Shown: piece by piece, positions 31,549 to 42,600 of the stretch
Numbering within the stretch: position 1 is the stretch's first letter
How the letters are laid out: each line of letters begins with the position of its first letter
Source of the DNA: Oleoguttula mirabilis
Lineage: Eukaryota; Ascomycota; Dothideomycetes; Mycosphaerellales; Teratosphaeriaceae
Direction of reading: 5' to 3'
DNA length: 64,000 bases
Assembly: GCA_035135055.1 (NCBI GenBank)
Contig: JAVFHQ010000005.1
Location: forward strand, 124,001 to 188,000
Notes under the pieces: generated by a model
Database searches by the model: none
What the model saw: only the letters and a program-made list of their open reading frames with translations
Told to the model about the DNA's origin: nothing
Translations under genes and position numbers: made by a program

Positions 31549-33044
31549 GATGATGGGCTGTTGATATTGGGTTTGTGCTGAGTAGAAGCTTCGGCTTTGG
31601 AGATGTTATGTGTTCGTGTCCTTTGGATAATTGGCCAGAGAGTGAATGATGTTGATGATACCTCTTGGTTGCGGAGTACAGTACACTTTATATCTAGGGA
31701 GCTCGTGGGGAGGAATCTCACCTTATCTCACGTTCAGCATTCACTCGTCATCGAAATGTTCTAGGCTTGAGGTCTCGCTTTCTCTGAACAATGCGCACAG
31801 CCTTGCGGTCTCCGCTAACTCGCAGAGACTTCTGCCTGGCGTCTTTCCACGCTGTACAAGCATTCTCGGATGGCTGGCCGCATCCGCACTGGGGGCGCAC
31901 GAAACTTTACTCGGAGTCTAGACTCTAAGAGTCCAGGTGCCAGGCCCACGTATGATGTACTATCATCAATGCAACCAATGCTACCTTAGACTCTATTACA
32001 GTCCTGCCCGAGCAGCCGGACTCTCTTTCTGCGCTTCCTGATGGCATTGCCGCTCCTGACCTTCCTGACGGTAACATACGATGGGCACGATAAGATTTTG
32101 AGCAACACTCTGCGGTAGTAGCTGGATGACTTCATCGAGAGAGCTGTCACAGCGCTGCTCATAGAGTTGACGGACAGCAATTGCGTACCGTGACTACCGT
32201 CATCAGTGCTCCCCCCACTATCTGGGCACCCATCAACGGTTCCAACCACGGTACTAAATACTAAATACTAAGTGCGCCCCCCAGATTAAGTTTCGAGCTT
32301 ATCGGGGTAGCTCTCGAAGACTTGCGGACGGGGTCCCCATCGACTCGACGAGGTGTAGCACTGTAGAATATGTATATTCCAGTGCACTATTTAGAAGGAA
32401 CACGCGTCGTCCACTCGCCCGTGCTACCAGCTACCAGCTGTGCTTATTTTCTGGCCGGCAATGATGGCAGGTAAGTATCAGGCTACGGGAAAGCTTACCA
32501 CACTGCCTTGGCCATTTCCACACCCCATAAAACCATGCGGCAGCATACCAGTAGTAGCGGTACGCACGTTGCCATCATGCTCGCGGGACGGAGAGCATCG
32601 TATTGACTAGCCATTGGCACTGATGTTGAGGAATTCAATTGTAGGCATGGCGTCTTCTTCTGAACTTTCACGAAGAGGAAAGTCTTGGTGTGAGCCTCAG
32701 GGCCACAGGTGGCGTATGCAAGAAAGCGTAAAGGTACATTGACTGCCCACAGTACTGCCCAGATATGAGGATTAAATATCCTGTCTCGTGGTGATGGGGA
32801 AAGGTGCGATCGGTGTTGAGCCCTGAGTCACAGGAGATGAATCAACGCCGCCGGCCCCAGGGCAGAGCTCAGGCCGTAGTTGGTTGAGTGCTAAGCAGGT
32901 CATGTCTGAAGCCTCTGACCTGTGCTCGTGCAGTACGTGTACAAGCGCTCATCTGTATCGTAAATGGTCCAGTTCTCGCACACATCATGTTGAGTCTGCT
33001 CAAGGGCGTTGTTCCATGCTCTACCCTTCTTGTAACCTCTCACC
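31549..33044. other. 1.5-kb spacer with short repeats
   Basis: No supported gene. It includes two or three copies of ACTAAAT near 32252-32272 and a hairpin-forming inverted repeat at 32358-32385. The left part is the promoter side of the 64-aa gene; the right part is 3' of the coiled-coil gene. Confidence 0.45.
32358..32385. repeat. Imperfect inverted repeat
   Basis: GAATAT and ATATTC, separated by GT, are flanked by GCACT and AGTGC, giving a 28-base hairpin with a small internal bulge. Function unknown. Confidence 0.7.
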
Positions 33045-35740
33045 CTAGTCTACAACCACGAACTTCGAGGTCGGAGGACCTGCACTTAGCGTGGCACCCA
33101 CTACCCTCAACGGCTCAGAATTCCGCTCTCTCGCAGGTGGCAGCGTCAAGCCTGGCCCTTGCTCCGGCGTACCTCCTCGTTTCGCGTACGACGAGATGAT
33201 GGACTCGGACAACGAGCGCAGGGTCTCGCCTCTGTGCAGCCGGGCGCCAGATGGCGTCTGAGCTGGCAGTGGGCTCGGTGTACGTGAAGGCGGCGGTTTC
33301 GGGAGCTTCTTGTGCGATCCTAATGGTGTCTGTGGTCTGGCTGGTGGGCTCAAGGTTGCTGGCGGTAGTGAAGGGGTGGCGGACATGAGGGCTGCTGAAG
33401 TTGCGGAAGCTAGAGTCCGGGTTGGTGTTTGCGGCGGTGGTGGTGGTAAGTGAATACCGAGACCGGACATATCTCTGTCCATGTTTCCTCCAGGACTTGC
33501 CGCTTGTCGCTTTTCGCTGCTGGCATTGCTCATAATACTCGATGCGCAGTCCCCATCGGGCGTAAGCGGCCGTTGGATGTTCATGGCCTGCAAGCTCTCG
33601 AGTTGCGCCTGCGCATTCTTCAGGTCCCTCTTGTAGCCTCTATTGTCCAGCTTGTACTGGATGGTCTCTTGGATACAATGCTCCAGCTCTCTTTCCAAGC
33701 CTGCCGCAACTAGCTCGGTAATGGAACCGCCTGTGGGAACACCGTTGGACTGCATTACGAACCGCACCCTCTCGGTCGCTTCCAGTAACGCCTGCGCTTC
33801 GACATTTGGCGTCGCTGTATGGGGCTGATGTGCTGCGTACCGGCTTTGGCGTCGCAATTCGTTGTGTAGGAGTTCGTTGTAGCGCTCGCAGTCTGCTTGT
33901 GCTGCCACGAGCATCTTCTGTTGCTTTCTCAGGTCTGCCTCGAGGCCCGTGAAGCGTTGGAACACATCCGCCACGGAGCCGTTGTTTTCAACGGTGGTCG
34001 TGTCTCTAATCTGCATGCTTGAGGCCTCATGCTCAAGAAGACGTATCTTGTCACCCTGCGTAGCCGCGAGTTGTCTCATTTCCCGTAGCTGCTGCATCAG
34101 AGGATCGTTGCCAGGCGCCAGACCTCGCACGTCCGACGTCGTCCTTGTATGCGTCGGCCGCATTGACGGTTTCATAACTGGTAACACTAGGGTTGTATCG
34201 GTTGCGTGCCCACTGGAGCAGAGCAGCTTGGCTCGAAGATCTTCAACTTCCCTCGTCAGGTCTCGTTCGCGCTCGGTAAGCATTCGTATATTCTCGCAGG
34301 CCTCATGAAAGCCCTCGAGAACATCAGTGCGCTGATTATTCGCAAGTACAAGGCGAGCCTCCAGATCCGTCACAGCATTTTTGAGCGACTTCTCATGGTC
34401 CTTGGCTTTGCGTACAATGTCCTTGAGCTGCACAATACGGCGGTCGCCTCTTTCGGCAGCGTCGCGCAAGTGGTCACGCTCGCGGCGGATGTCGCCCGAC
34501 TCTGCTACAGCTTTTCGGCATAGGCTCAGCTTCCGCTTCAAGGCCTCGGCCTCCGCAACGGCCTCTTGCGACGTTCTCTTCTGATTCTCGAGCGATGATC
34601 CCCATGACTGTAGAGTAGTCGCAGAAGCATCCGCGCTCGTAAGTTCGGCGGTCCTTGAGCTCGTGTGGGAAGTATCTAGTGTCAGAAGCTGCTTGCTGAT
34701 CTGCGACTGGACTTGCGGTAGCCCCTGCCGCTTTTCCAGAAAAGAGATGTAGGATCTGTGTGACTGGATCTCCCGCTCATGTGCCTCTCTGAGGCTACTA
34801 AGGTGCGCTTCGTGGGCAGCACGCAGGAGCGAGATTTGCGCCATTAGTACTGCATCTGAGTCGGCTTGCTGGATATGCTGAGGCTGCGGAGTTGAGTCTC
34901 CATGCCCGGGCAGCCCAAGCTGTGAAGCACTGTAAGTGCTACCAGCCTGCGAAATAGTATAAGAACCTGGAAGGCTAGGAGAGTTTGAATGCCAGCGCTG
35001 CAGGACGCTGAGAGACGGCCTCTTCAGACTGGATGCCGTGGACTCCTGGTCATTCGCTACCAGGATATCGTCGCTTGCATGGCTTGCTAACGCTGCTCCC
35101 ACTCCGTTCGGGAATCTGTGTGGGCTGCTGCTTTTGCATCGAGGGGACATTTGCGCAGACCGTATGAGGTTCGCCGCTCGTGAGACATTGCCATTCGACT
35201 GTCTTGGATAGTTTGGAGGACTGTGAACGTTTTCCTGCGGACTGCTGTGCGGCCGTACTATCCGCGCTCCCAAGTCGGCGTGTGTCGGAGATTGCATCAT
35301 CGCACTGACCCCATTGCCATCGATAGACTGATGGAGTGACTTGACCGACTTCTTGTGCAATGACCCGGGCAATTCCACGGGCTCGATGGAGGGCGCTTCG
35401 ACGAGCGGCGTTGATGGTGCAGTATGGGAGCGTGGTCTATTGTGCATCGGCACCAGCCCAGCAGATCTTTGCTGCGCCGATAGATGCGCTGAGACGTGTG
35501 GCGACCGAAGCATGTCGTTCATGACAGCCATAAGGCTCGTCGCTGATTGCACCGCAGCAGAGTGCAACACGATCGACTCATGCGTCCTGCTGCTCTGCTT
35601 AGAGGTCCGCCCTGGGCTTTGGTCGAAGGATAGTGGTAATGGCTTTCGGTTGGCTTTGCTTGTGCCCTATCCCAATTCAGTATAGGCATATGACGCACTA
35701 TTGCTTCGAGACTCACTTTGCTGCTTCTAGCATAGTCCAT
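33045..35740 (-). CDS. Large coiled-coil protein, 881 aa, function unknown
   Basis: Exon 1 is only 24 bases (35740-35717, MDYARSSK); a 50-bp intron (GTGAGT to TAG) leads to exon 2, 35666-33045. Without the short exon the long frame has no ATG until residue 54, so the splice model is preferred. Residues 1-270 are disordered and Ser/Pro/His-rich. Predicted coiled coils follow at about 277-330 (LLRAAHEAHLSSLREAHERE), 363-490 (AVAEAEALKRKLSLCRKA, DLTREVEDLRAKLL) and about 527-700. The C-terminal 180 residues are Pro-rich with LPPPPPQTPTRTL and end SKFVVVD. No family was recognised. The architecture suits a cytoskeletal, polarity or septal scaffold, but that is inference from shape only. It is divergent from the FHA gene. 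Confidence 0.8.
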
Positions 35741-36709
35741 GCCATGTATCGTGATGCACTCAACTGGTATAGGCACAACCCCGCCAGTATGAAGTGCTTC
35801 TGGCACGTTGCGCCGGTCTCCCTTCGTCCAGGTAAAGAATTTGGACGACATAGTAACTGTTACATGTTCCGATAGTACGATAGTAATACAATAGCGAAAA
35901 GAAGAGCAACAGGACAAAGTGAAAGAATGACAGCGTTGGACGAAGACCCAGCCTAGAAGTTAGATATCTTGAGCATGTCGGCAGGAGGCTGAGGCTGAGC
36001 ATGCTACTACCCATTGAGACTAATCACCGCCACTCTGCTACTCTAGGCGCCCAGGCTGCTGTCCAGCACCTTCAGTCTCATCATGCCCGTCGGTCTGACT
36101 GCCGAGCAAGCGTGTGGTCCATGATGAGCAAAAGGTACACAGGGGCGAACCGAGGGCGATCAGCTTCGCCTACGCTTACCTACGGAGTGAGCAGCAGTAC
36201 CGAGTGGACAGGATGACTCTAGAGAAGTGTTTGAAACCATCGGCAGACGTTGCGCGGTAATATCGGATTCATTCGCGATATTCGAAGTCTTGCAAACGCT
36301 GCCAATAATAGAGCGGTACCTGTACGCGCTGGTTTTGAGACGGAGCCCACTGCGCATGGCGTCGATTCTTGGTCAACGCCAAGGCTTCGGATGTAGCCGT
36401 AGCCGATTGAGTCGGGCGCTAGACTTCACCTTCTTCTTCATCCAACGACAGTCTGAATACATCGCCTTCAACCAGTGACGAAGCCAGCGTAGAGCTCAGG
36501 CGGTCAACGAGAAGGTTCTGGGCCCAGAGTCCAGGTCAGGTCCATCACACGAGGCGACGAGCTCAGCCTTCCTCCCGCCGTCTGACGTGCATATTCGATT
36601 ATGCAATCCTGAGCAGCGTGCGAGCATTCTCCGCTGGGCGAAAACGTAATAGGAGGTACAGGCGAGGAGAACGTACTGGTGTGGTATTCAGTTGCGGTGA
36701 ACCATCGGC
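35741..36709. promoter_or_regulatory. Divergent spacer between coiled-coil gene and FHA gene
   Basis: About 970 bases between two divergent starts, containing both promoters. No consistent reading frame and no motif I can name. Confidence 0.4.
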
Positions 36710-37684
36710 ATGCCGAGCAGTGAGCACCGCCGAGACAGGTCGGCTTCGTCCGAGGAACGCCACCGGACCCGAAAACCGCGGAGGGATGGCTCGCCAGAGT
36801 CCGCCGATGACGAAAGACGACAGAGTCATCGCCGGAGAGGCTCTGAGGACCGAAATACGCGTCGTCACGATGCGCGGCGGGAACGAGCCACAGACCTAGC
36901 GAACGTTGACGGAGATTCCGGTGATCGGAGACACGGGCGTGACCGGTTGTCTGACGACAGTCCTCGAGACCGCGATAGAGATGGATCTGGGCGAGAGCGG
37001 AAGCATAGGCATAGGCATAGGCATCGTTCACAATCACGAGATGCTTCACGCCACCGGCACCGATCACGGTCGCCGCCCACCAAGAAGCGGAGGCGCTCGG
37101 TCTCCGCTCCGCCATCTCCACCGAAGCGATCGCGCGCCCCTCTACCGCCTCAAGACGCCTCTTTCCGGGGTGAGCTGGGGCTTGAAGGCGCAGAGGCACC
37201 ACCGGAGAAGCAGAAACCTAACTTCAAGCCCACCGGTCTCCTGGCCAAAGAAGCCAACACTGTGGCCGGAACTACTACTGTACTGAAGTATCACGAACCG
37301 CCCGAGGCTCGTAAGCCACCGCCCAAGGAGCAATGGCGCATGTACGTTTTTAAGAAGAAGGACTTGCTCGACACCATCTATCTCCACCAACGTAGTGTCT
37401 GGCTTGCAGGCCGCGATCAGAAGGTCACGGATCTACTGCTCGAGCATCCCAGTATCTCCAAGCAGCACGCGGTGATACAGTTCAGGTATATTACCAGCAC
37501 GAACGAGTACGGTGACAAGTCGAGCAAGGTCAAGCCTTACCTCATCGACCTGGAGAGCGCAAATGGGACGAAGGTGAACGGGAAGCCGGTCGAGGCGAGC
37601 AGGTTTGTGGAGATGGTGGATGGGGATGTCGTTACTTTTGGGGAGAGCGAGAGAGAGTATGTGATCATGCTGCCACCGCCGTGA
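36710..37684 (+). CDS. FHA-domain protein of the SNIP1/Pml1 type
   Basis: Single exon, 324 residues. The N-terminal 150 residues are an arginine-rich RS/RD domain (SGRERKHRHRHRHRSQ, SRHRHRSRSPPTKKRRRS), including a His-Arg repeat. After a linker with FKPTGLLAKEANTVAG comes the FHA domain (about 215-322): MYVFKKKDLLDTIYL, then the phosphothreonine-binding residues in WLAGRDQ, HPSISKQHAVIQFR and DLESANGTKVNG. This combination is that of human SNIP1, plant DAWDLE and yeast Pml1, a subunit of the RES complex involved in pre-mRNA retention and splicing; nuclear. The ATG at 36710 is the first in frame and gives MPSSEHRRDRS. Confidence 0.9.
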   Translation: MPSSEHRRDRSASSEERHRTRKPRRDGSPESADDERRQSHRRRGSEDRNTRRHDARRERATDLANVDGDSGDRRHGRDRLSDDSPRDRDRDGSGRERKHRHRHRHRSQSRDASRHRHRSRSPPTKKRRRSVSAPPSPPKRSRAPLPPQDASFRGELGLEGAEAPPEKQKPNFKPTGLLAKEANTVAGTTTVLKYHEPPEARKPPPKEQWRMYVFKKKDLLDTIYLHQRSVWLAGRDQKVTDLLLEHPSISKQHAVIQFRYITSTNEYGDKSSKVKPYLIDLESANGTKVNGKPVEASRFVEMVDGDVVTFGESEREYVIMLPPP

Positions 37685-38232
37685 TGCGCAGCAAATCGCC
37701 TGGGAATACGTAGTGTTCACTAGTCGCGGCACGTCAATACACCGTATCCGCTTGGTGGCTGAGCGGTCAGCTGGACGTCGGGGCACCTGTAAGCGGATGT
37801 TCGACCTGCGTATTGCGTCTTCGACCCCAGATGGACACAGCATGCTCATGACCCGGCTGGCCACAGCGTCGTCAACTTTGCAACGACTCGCGGCATAATG
37901 GCGCAGACGGCCATCGCAGGGTGTCGACAATGAACATTTGAGTCCGTGTTGAGCATTTACACCTTAGCCGACGCTGCTGGGCTGGAATGTTGGGCATGTC
38001 TGACCGTGCATGGGAGATCTACACGCGCTGGCCAGCGCTATGCGAGCGTAGCGCATCCTAGGAGACCTACAGGGCAATCATGTTCAATCAAACGGCTGAG
38101 ACAGAAGCTTCTCTGCGCATCCCGTTTGTTGCGTCAAAGACATCATGGACGGGACTGCGAACAGTTTTCCTCATAAGCGACAATTCCCACAGCCATCTAA
38201 GCCTCTGCCTTCCTCCGTGACACTGATTTCTC
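37685..38232. other. Spacer without a supported gene
   Basis: About 550 bases. A short stretch near 37757-37800 resembles a polymerase III A box (TGGCTGAGCGGT) but does not fold into a tRNA. The rest is presumed 3' and 5' flanking sequence. Confidence 0.45.
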
Positions 38233-39462
38233 ATGGCTGCCACCGTAGGTGGCCCAACTCATCAGCTTCTGCTCGACGTTATGAGTCAAGGAGACGTGTA
38301 CGAGTCGGTGATGCCTAATTGGCTTGACATCATGGCACTCAACGACACACCGGCCAATCTCGCCAACACGCTGGACTATGCGGCGAGCACAGCTCACGAC
38401 CTTGCCGAGAGCTTTGAGATGCAATTTGGCCGCAAGCCAGATACGTGGAACGTTATCCTCAGATGGAGCACGTTGTTTCCGATGTTTGTCAAGTACGCGT
38501 CGGCCGATCTGGCATTGTCGGTGCCCACTTTCAGCATGTTGATCGCGGACGCAGCCTGCGATGCGTGGAGGATTCGGTCCATGTGGGCGAGAGAAGAAAC
38601 CAACCTGAAGGTCAAAGGCGAACTTGACGAGCAGAAGGGCGGCCCGCCACCGCCCAAGAAGGTCAAAGCGGAACCCAAGAGGACGTCAAAGCCACCAGCG
38701 AAGTCAAAAGCCCGGAGACGCAAAGAAGAGCCTCAGCCGAATGCCGAGCCTGCAGAAACAGATTATGCAGCAAGGGCGTTGGGGCACATCGACGGCCCGT
38801 ACGGCGCCGCAAGCCAGTTCCTACACTTGTTCTGCACTCGTCACGATATCTACGCGTTAGCGGAACGCCCGCCGACATGGTCCGACATTGCCTTCATTGC
38901 CGGCTGCAGATTCGAGCGCACACGCGACCCTGTTGCTCGCTTCAACGCCGCAATCCCAGACCTGGTCGTTGGACTCCGGACCGCAGGCGTCATCACGTGC
39001 GAGCTCGCTAAGGTGCTCCAGCGGCGCATTCAAGACCCACTGGATGCCACCTACCAGTTCGCTCGCCACTACATCGACAAGTGGACCGTGCTGTGGCAGA
39101 ACGCTGGGTCGTACGTACGCGTGCCGGCGTGGCAGCAGGTCGCCCTGCAGGACTCTTTGAGCACGGCGCATTTCCTATGCATTACGATTGCGGATGCGTG
39201 TAGGGATATCATCGAACTGCGTCTGCTTGTGCGGGAGAAGGCCCAGATGGGGGATCACTTCATGCTCGAGAGGCCGCCGGTCACCGCTTCGACGCCTTCG
39301 GTGGCAGAGAGGCTGAAGGGCATTGCTATGGCCAAAGCAGAGGGCGATGATGCAGAAACGAAGGTGAAGGCAGACGGAGAGGCCAAGGCAGAGGGGAGAG
39401 AAAGGGCCGAAGGGAAAGCCGAAGAGGAGTTCAAGACGGTGACGAACGGAGGGGCAGGCTGA
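38233..39462 (+). CDS. Unrecognised protein, 409 aa, with possible internal duplication
   Basis: Single exon opening MAATVGGPTHQLLLDVMSQG. I do not recognise the family. Two helical regions, about 30-120 and 190-345, are separated by a basic Lys/Pro-rich linker (PPPPKKVKAEPKRTSKPPAK) that could act as a nuclear localisation signal. Both end in a similar motif, FSMLIADAACDAWRIRSMW in the first and FLCITIADACRDIIELRLL in the second, which suggests an ancient duplication. The C-terminal 60 residues are a charged Ala/Glu/Lys-rich tail made of imperfect KAEG/KADG repeats. There is no signal peptide. Third-position C/G bias supports coding throughout. It may be a lineage-specific nuclear protein. 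Confidence 0.75.
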   Translation: MAATVGGPTHQLLLDVMSQGDVYESVMPNWLDIMALNDTPANLANTLDYAASTAHDLAESFEMQFGRKPDTWNVILRWSTLFPMFVKYASADLALSVPTFSMLIADAACDAWRIRSMWAREETNLKVKGELDEQKGGPPPPKKVKAEPKRTSKPPAKSKARRRKEEPQPNAEPAETDYAARALGHIDGPYGAASQFLHLFCTRHDIYALAERPPTWSDIAFIAGCRFERTRDPVARFNAAIPDLVVGLRTAGVITCELAKVLQRRIQDPLDATYQFARHYIDKWTVLWQNAGSYVRVPAWQQVALQDSLSTAHFLCITIADACRDIIELRLLVREKAQMGDHFMLERPPVTASTPSVAERLKGIAMAKAEGDDAETKVKADGEAKAEGRERAEGKAEEEFKTVTNGGAG

Positions 39463-39681
39463 AAGGTGAAGCAAGGGTGTGTCTCGCGGATTGGGTGGTG
39501 TTGCTGCACACGACTGAATCCCAGCTGTTAGTGACCCCAGTAGGATAGGTACATCGCACACCAAGCAACATGAAGTCCTACCCAGCCGCCGCTCATCGCC
39601 AGTAAATGCTGGACGCTCCACGACGCCGACTCTATATACACCCAGTCCCATTCATACATACTGTACACCCCCTTTACGCAC

Positions 39682-42600
39682 TCACAACCGCCGCCTCTCA
39701 CTAACCTCCTCATACGTCTGGATCTGATCGCCCACCTCAAAGCCATCCCACCCCTCGAACCCCATCCCGCACTCCGTCCCCTTGCGCATCTCCTGCACGT
39801 CCTTCTTTACATTCTTCAGCGAGTCGATCGTACCTGTCGCACCCTGAATTAGCAAGCGGCCTCCGAAATTCAACACGTCGTGCTATGCTTACCATCATAG
39901 ACCTTCTCACTCCCCCTCAGAACCCTCACCCGGCCCCCGCGCCCCACAACCCCATTCCGCACCTTACACCCCGCAATCTTCACCGTCTTCCTCCCCCCGA
40001 CCCCAATCTCAAACGCCGCCCCAACCTCCGCCTCGCCCAGCACCCGCTGCGTCACGACCGGCGGCAGCTTCGCCTCTAGCACCGCCTTCACATCATCCAA
40101 CACGCGATAGATAATATTATTCTCCAGCACTTTCACCCCCCGCGCCTCCGCCTGGCCCTTCATGCCCTCGTCCGCGGGCAAATTGAAACTGATAATATGC
40201 CCTTGCGCCGCGGCGGCCAGCTCGACGTCCGACTCGTTGATGCCGCCGACCTGCGAGCGCAGGATGCGGGGCGCGATGAGCGGCGAGGCGACGGAGAGGA
40301 TGTAGGCCGACACCGCCTCCGCCGAGCCGGAGACGTCGGCTTTGATGATGAACGGCACGCTCATCTGGCCCGTCGTCTGCTGCTCCTCCGCCGCGGCAGC
40401 CTCGTCCGCGCGCGCGGCCGCTTCGAAGTACGCCACATCCCCGGCCTTCTTGGCCCGCTCGGCCAATTTCTCCCGCTCCCGCTTAGCCTGCTCGACCCGG
40501 CGCGCCTCGTTGATCGCCTCCATATCCTGCGCCGTCTTCTCCCGCTCCTCCCGCTCCACCCGGAACGCCACCACATCGCCCGCCTTCTGCTCGCTCCCCG
40601 CCTGCAGCACCTCGTCGCCGGCGGCCGGCTGGTCCCGCCACCCATCCACCTCGACCGGCATCCCGGGCCCCACCTCCCGCACCGCCTGGCCCGCCTCATT
40701 CCTTAGCGTGCGCACCCTGGCCCACGTCTTGCCCGCCACAATGACCGCCCCGACCCTCAATGTCCCCCTTCTCACCAACACCGTCGCCACCCTCCCCGCC
40801 TTCTTCGTCGTAGCCTCCAACACCCACCCCTCCACCAACCCATCCATCTCAGCCCTCTGGTCCAAAATCTCCGACAACGTCACCACACTCTCCTCCAGCG
40901 CCTCCATCCCCTCGCCCGTCTTGCCACTGACCGGCACGACCTGCGTCTCCCCACCAAAATCCTCAATCTCCACCCCATGCCGCGCCAGGTCCTGCTTCAC
41001 GCGCTGCAGATCCGCCTCCTCCCGATCCATCTTGTTGACCGCCACGATCATCGGCACGCCCGCCGCCCGCGCATGCTTGATCGCCTCCAGCGTCTGCGGC
41101 TTGACCGAGTCGTCCGCCGCCACGACCAGAATCACAATGTCCGTCACGTGCGCCCCGCGTTGGCGCATGGCGAGGAAGGCGGCGTGCCCGGGCGTGTCGA
41201 GGAAGGTAATCGTCTTGCCGCTGCTCGCGAGCGGGACGGAGAAGGCGCCAATGTGCTGCGTGATGCCGCCCGCCTCGCCCGCCGCGACACTGCTCTTGCG
41301 CAAATAATCGAGGATAGTCGTCTTGCCATGATCGACATGCCCCATAATCGTCACGACCGGCGGGCGCGTCGGCAGAAACTCTTTATCCTCCACCTCCGGC
41401 CGCGCCTTCAAGTCCCGCTCATCGGCCTCCGGCGACGTCGACTCAAACACGGGCTCGAAGTCATACTCCATCGCGATCATGCCGCTCGTCTCGGCATTCA
41501 GCACTTTGCCGGGGAACACGTCGTCGTAGCCCAGGCGTTCGAGCCGCGCGACGAAATTCTCGTACCGCACGCCCAGCGTCTGCGCCAGCGTGGCCACACT
41601 GACGAACTCCGGCAGCTTGACCTGGCTCCGAGCCTCCACCTGCCGCGCTTTGCGCTCAGCAGCCTTGGCCTGCTTGTCCGACTGCACCTTCTCCTTGTCC
41701 GCTTTGCGCGCAGCCTTGCGCATATTGCGCTCGTCGCGCGCGGCGCCCGACTCGTCATCCTCCTCCTCATCCTCGCCTCGGCGCCTGCCCGGACGCCCGG
41801 ATTTCTCCTTCTTCGCCGGCGCATCGTCAGCGAACTTCCGAGACCGCAGCACGCGTTCCGCAGGCTGCTCGTCGCCCTCCTCTACATCGTTTTGGGGAGC
41901 CGACTCCGCTGCTCCTGGCCGTTGCAACACCCGATCACGCACATCACTCAGGGCATCCTCCTTCTCACCCTCATCGAACCTCTGTCGCCTTGGCGTGCGG
42001 TCGCGCAAATCGCCGTTAAGACCACCTTCCCGCTCAGGGTCGAACTTCCGCCTCGCATGACCTCTGTCCGAGAAGGCATCACTCGCCTCCTCCGACTGCC
42101 TCATCTCCCCAAAGGCACTAGGACCTGCCGACTGCGTCCGCCTCGCCATCCCAGACCTATCCCCACCCCCAAACCCACCAGAAGGCGCCGCCCTCCCCGC
42201 GAAAGCATCGCCATCCAGCCCACCACGCTGATACCGGCCCGCCTCCTGCTGCTCCTTCCTATAAGCCTTACTCCTCTCGTTCCGCGGACAATCATACGCA
42301 TAATGGCCCGCCTGCCCGCAAACATTGCACTTCGTCCGGACCGGGCCCTCGCACTCCCGCGCCACATGGCCCGCCTCGCCACACCGGCCGCAGCGCTGGG
42401 AAGCGACTGTGCGGCGCCGATCGAATTCGGGCGCTTGGGCGTCGGTGAACTCCGGGTCGAAGGGGGACGGGAAAGAAGAGGTAGATGAAACAGACGGCGG
42501 CTGCGGGCGCTGTTGGAGGTGGGCTTGGAACTGGCGGTCGATCCATGCTTCGTCGCCGCGCGGAGAGGACTGCTGCTGCTGCTGCTGGTGCGGCGGGTAG

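Noticed and set aside
36504..37202. 232-codon minus-strand frame over the FHA gene
   Set aside because: Shadow of the Arg-rich repeat; product has no recognisable feature.
37750..37840. tRNA-like promoter boxes (TGGCTGAGCGGT and GTTCGACC)
   Set aside because: No matching acceptor stem; the T-stem closes with a mismatch and the anticodon arm does not form.
40977..42488. Long plus-strand frame of 503 codons
   Set aside because: Antisense to the conserved IF-2 domains; a shadow of strong codon bias.
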